Position numbers and translations under genes: made by a program. Below are positions 63,048 to 64,000 of a stretch of DNA of 64,000 bases, one piece after another (the first letter of the stretch is position 1; each line of letters starts with the position of its first letter). Where the stretch lies: assembly GCF_004349265.1 (NCBI RefSeq), contig NZ_SMFL01000007.1, forward strand, positions 186,001 to 250,000. Direction: 5' to 3'. The notes below the pieces were generated by a model. It was not told the origin of the DNA and searched no databases. It saw only the letters and a list, made by a program, of their open reading frames with translations. Source of the DNA: Dyadobacter psychrotolerans. GTDB lineage: Bacteria > Bacteroidota > Bacteroidia > Cytophagales > Spirosomataceae.

Positions 63048-63240
63048 CTGCTAAAATAGTTTGAGCCTGAGCCAAATCACTTGCCAAAACATGTACCTCG
63101 CACATGCCAAATATCGGATAACTGCTATCCTTTTTGTTTACAATTACCGCTGCAATTCCACTTTGATCCAGAACTTCACGGGCAAGTTCAGCCTGTATCA
63201 TTTGTTCACTTTGAAATGCTTTCGCCCAACTTTCTTCCAT
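63022..63240 (-). CDS. DUF2007 putative signal-transducing protein
   Basis: A 72-residue protein with the DUF2007 pattern (QSEQMIQAELAREVLDQSGIAAVIVNKKDSSYPIFGMCEVHVLASDLAQAQTIL). It overlaps the start of cdsA by 26 bp and probably shares its transcript. The function is unknown. Confidence 0.8.
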   Translation of the reverse strand: MEESWAKAFQSEQMIQAELAREVLDQSGIAAVIVNKKDSSYPIFGMCEVHVLASDLAQAQTILADAEAFRQS

Positions 63241-63266
63241 AATTTGATGTCAATTATTTATTTCTT

Positions 63267-64000
63267 TTAACTTTTTTTAACTAATATCTTTTGTCCAAGG
63301 CTGTCTTTTCTGATTGTAAAAAGAATCACCGCCGTTAGAACCAACGAAGAAATGACACTTAACCAGGGCATCGTTTTGGTTTCTTCGATATTCAGATTCA
63401 GAACTCTGATGTTATATAAATAAACCATCACCAGCACAAAACCATTGTTAATAAAATGTGCAAAAACGGCAATCCACAAACTTCCCGTCCAATAGTAAAG
63501 GTAACCAAAGACTGCGCCAAGGAGCATTCTTGGTAAAAAACCGTAAAACTGAAAATGAATGGCGCTGAATATGGCAGCAGAAACCCAGATTGCAATATGC
63601 ACATTTCCCCACTGCTGGCCTAGTTTTCGCTGAATGATACCGCGAAACAATGTTTCTTCTCCCCAAGCCGGCAGAAGTACCACCACAAATAACGCAATGA
63701 GTAGCTGACTAAAACGATCGTAGGTCGTAAGAAACTTTGTAAGTACAGCCAGCTGTTCCTCTTTTTCTTTCATCCAGATTTCCAGTCCGGATAAGGCATC
63801 CGGGAAAGACATAGCGGCGTTCCACTCAATAAATTTACTGTTAAGCGGTATAAAAGCCAGTACCAGTACAAATGCCAGCAGCCAGATTTTAGGATCAGGT
63901 TTAGTTTTAAATACGAAATCCTTTAAGGTTTTTCTTTCAATGAAATACCAGTAAAGAATAGAGGGGAAAAGATACGAAAAGAAGTGAACGGTTCCCTGTA
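63267..64000 (-). CDS. CPBP-family intramembrane metalloprotease (cut by window edge)
   Basis: A polytopic membrane protein. The Abi/CPBP motifs are EETLFRGIIQRKL (Glu-Glu-x-x-x-Arg) and FSAIHFQFYGFLPRMLLGAVFGYLY (Phe-x-x-x-His), with HFINN further on, the metal-binding residues of the family. The frame is open upstream of the ATG at 63812 to the window edge (with hydrophobic WLLAFVLVLAFIPLN), so the true start lies outside the window. CPBP proteases process prenylated or membrane-bound peptides in some bacteria. Confidence 0.88.
   Translation of the reverse strand, partial: QGTVHFFSYLFPSILYWYFIERKTLKDFVFKTKPDPKIWLLAFVLVLAFIPLNSKFIEWNAAMSFPDALSGLEIWMKEKEEQLAVLTKFLTTYDRFSQLLIALFVVVLLPAWGEETLFRGIIQRKLGQQWGNVHIAIWVSAAIFSAIHFQFYGFLPRMLLGAVFGYLYYWTGSLWIAVFAHFINNGFVLVMVYLYNIRVLNLNIEETKTMPWLSVISSLVLTAVILFTIRKDSLGQKILVKKS

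Overview
The window comes from a Gram-negative Bacteroidota chromosome, most likely a Cytophagales/Spirosomataceae member of the Dyadobacter type. The family assignment is inference. The phylum call rests on the LpxC-FabZ fusion gene, a PorQ protein of the type IX secretion system, Bacteroidota-restricted families such as DUF4494, scarce Shine-Dalgarno sequences and a TAnnTTTG-like promoter before mutS. The window starts inside a TolC-like gene and ends inside a CPBP-family membrane protease gene, both on the minus strand.

Layout. 0-2 kb: a cut TolC-like gene, a PepSY-like lipoprotein gene and a two-gene remnant of a mobile element (winged-helix-like protein plus HTH_17 protein). 2-26.7 kb: a sulfide, persulfide and thiosulfate island. 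It holds two MBL-rhodanese (persulfide dioxygenase-like) proteins, a free rhodanese, two DUF2892 membrane proteins, an AraC regulator, a solitary haem-copper oxidase subunit I, a TauE/SafE exporter, a two-part YeeE/YedE thiosulfate transporter, a type II sulfide:quinone oxidoreductase, a TolC-RND-adaptor efflux set coupled to a TlpA thioredoxin, a TsdA-like dihaem cytochrome c, a DsrE-like protein, a 1-Cys peroxiredoxin, two methyltransferases, MnmH/SelU with SelD, a secreted Cys-rich rhodanese-like protein and a second TlpA protein. Six near-identical palindromes of the form TGTGAC-N3/4-GTCAC lie 49 to 93 bp before six of these transcription units. This suggests one Crp/Fnr-type regulon whose regulator is not in the window.

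26.7-31.6 kb: an accessory stretch with a PQQ-dehydrogenase fragment, an AbiEi-like/Fic fusion gene preceded by seven 24-bp-spaced repeats, two related palindromes, an IS5-like element whose transposase carries an in-frame TGA, and a CAU-anticodon tRNA. 31.6-64 kb: mostly housekeeping and envelope genes. These are an HD phosphohydrolase, lpxD-lpxC/fabZ-lpxA, a MOSC protein, porQ, an acyl-CoA carboxylase beta subunit, a Gfo/Idh/MocA oxidoreductase with a HEAT-DUF1080 protein, an Xre-RES toxin-antitoxin pair, an RRM protein, a nucleoside transporter, mutS, an rRNA pseudouridine synthase, exonuclease III, envelope proteins, an lpxH-like gene and cdsA.

In the sulfur island the genes fit one flow, as inference. 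Thiosulfate enters through YeeE/YedE or is oxidised by the TsdA-like cytochrome. Sulfide is oxidised to persulfide by the quinone reductase. The MBL-rhodanese proteins oxidise persulfide to sulfite or move sulfane sulfur onto acceptors, and TauE/SafE may export sulfite. TlpA proteins, peroxiredoxin and DsrE-like proteins handle thiol stress, and the oxidase subunit could take the electrons.
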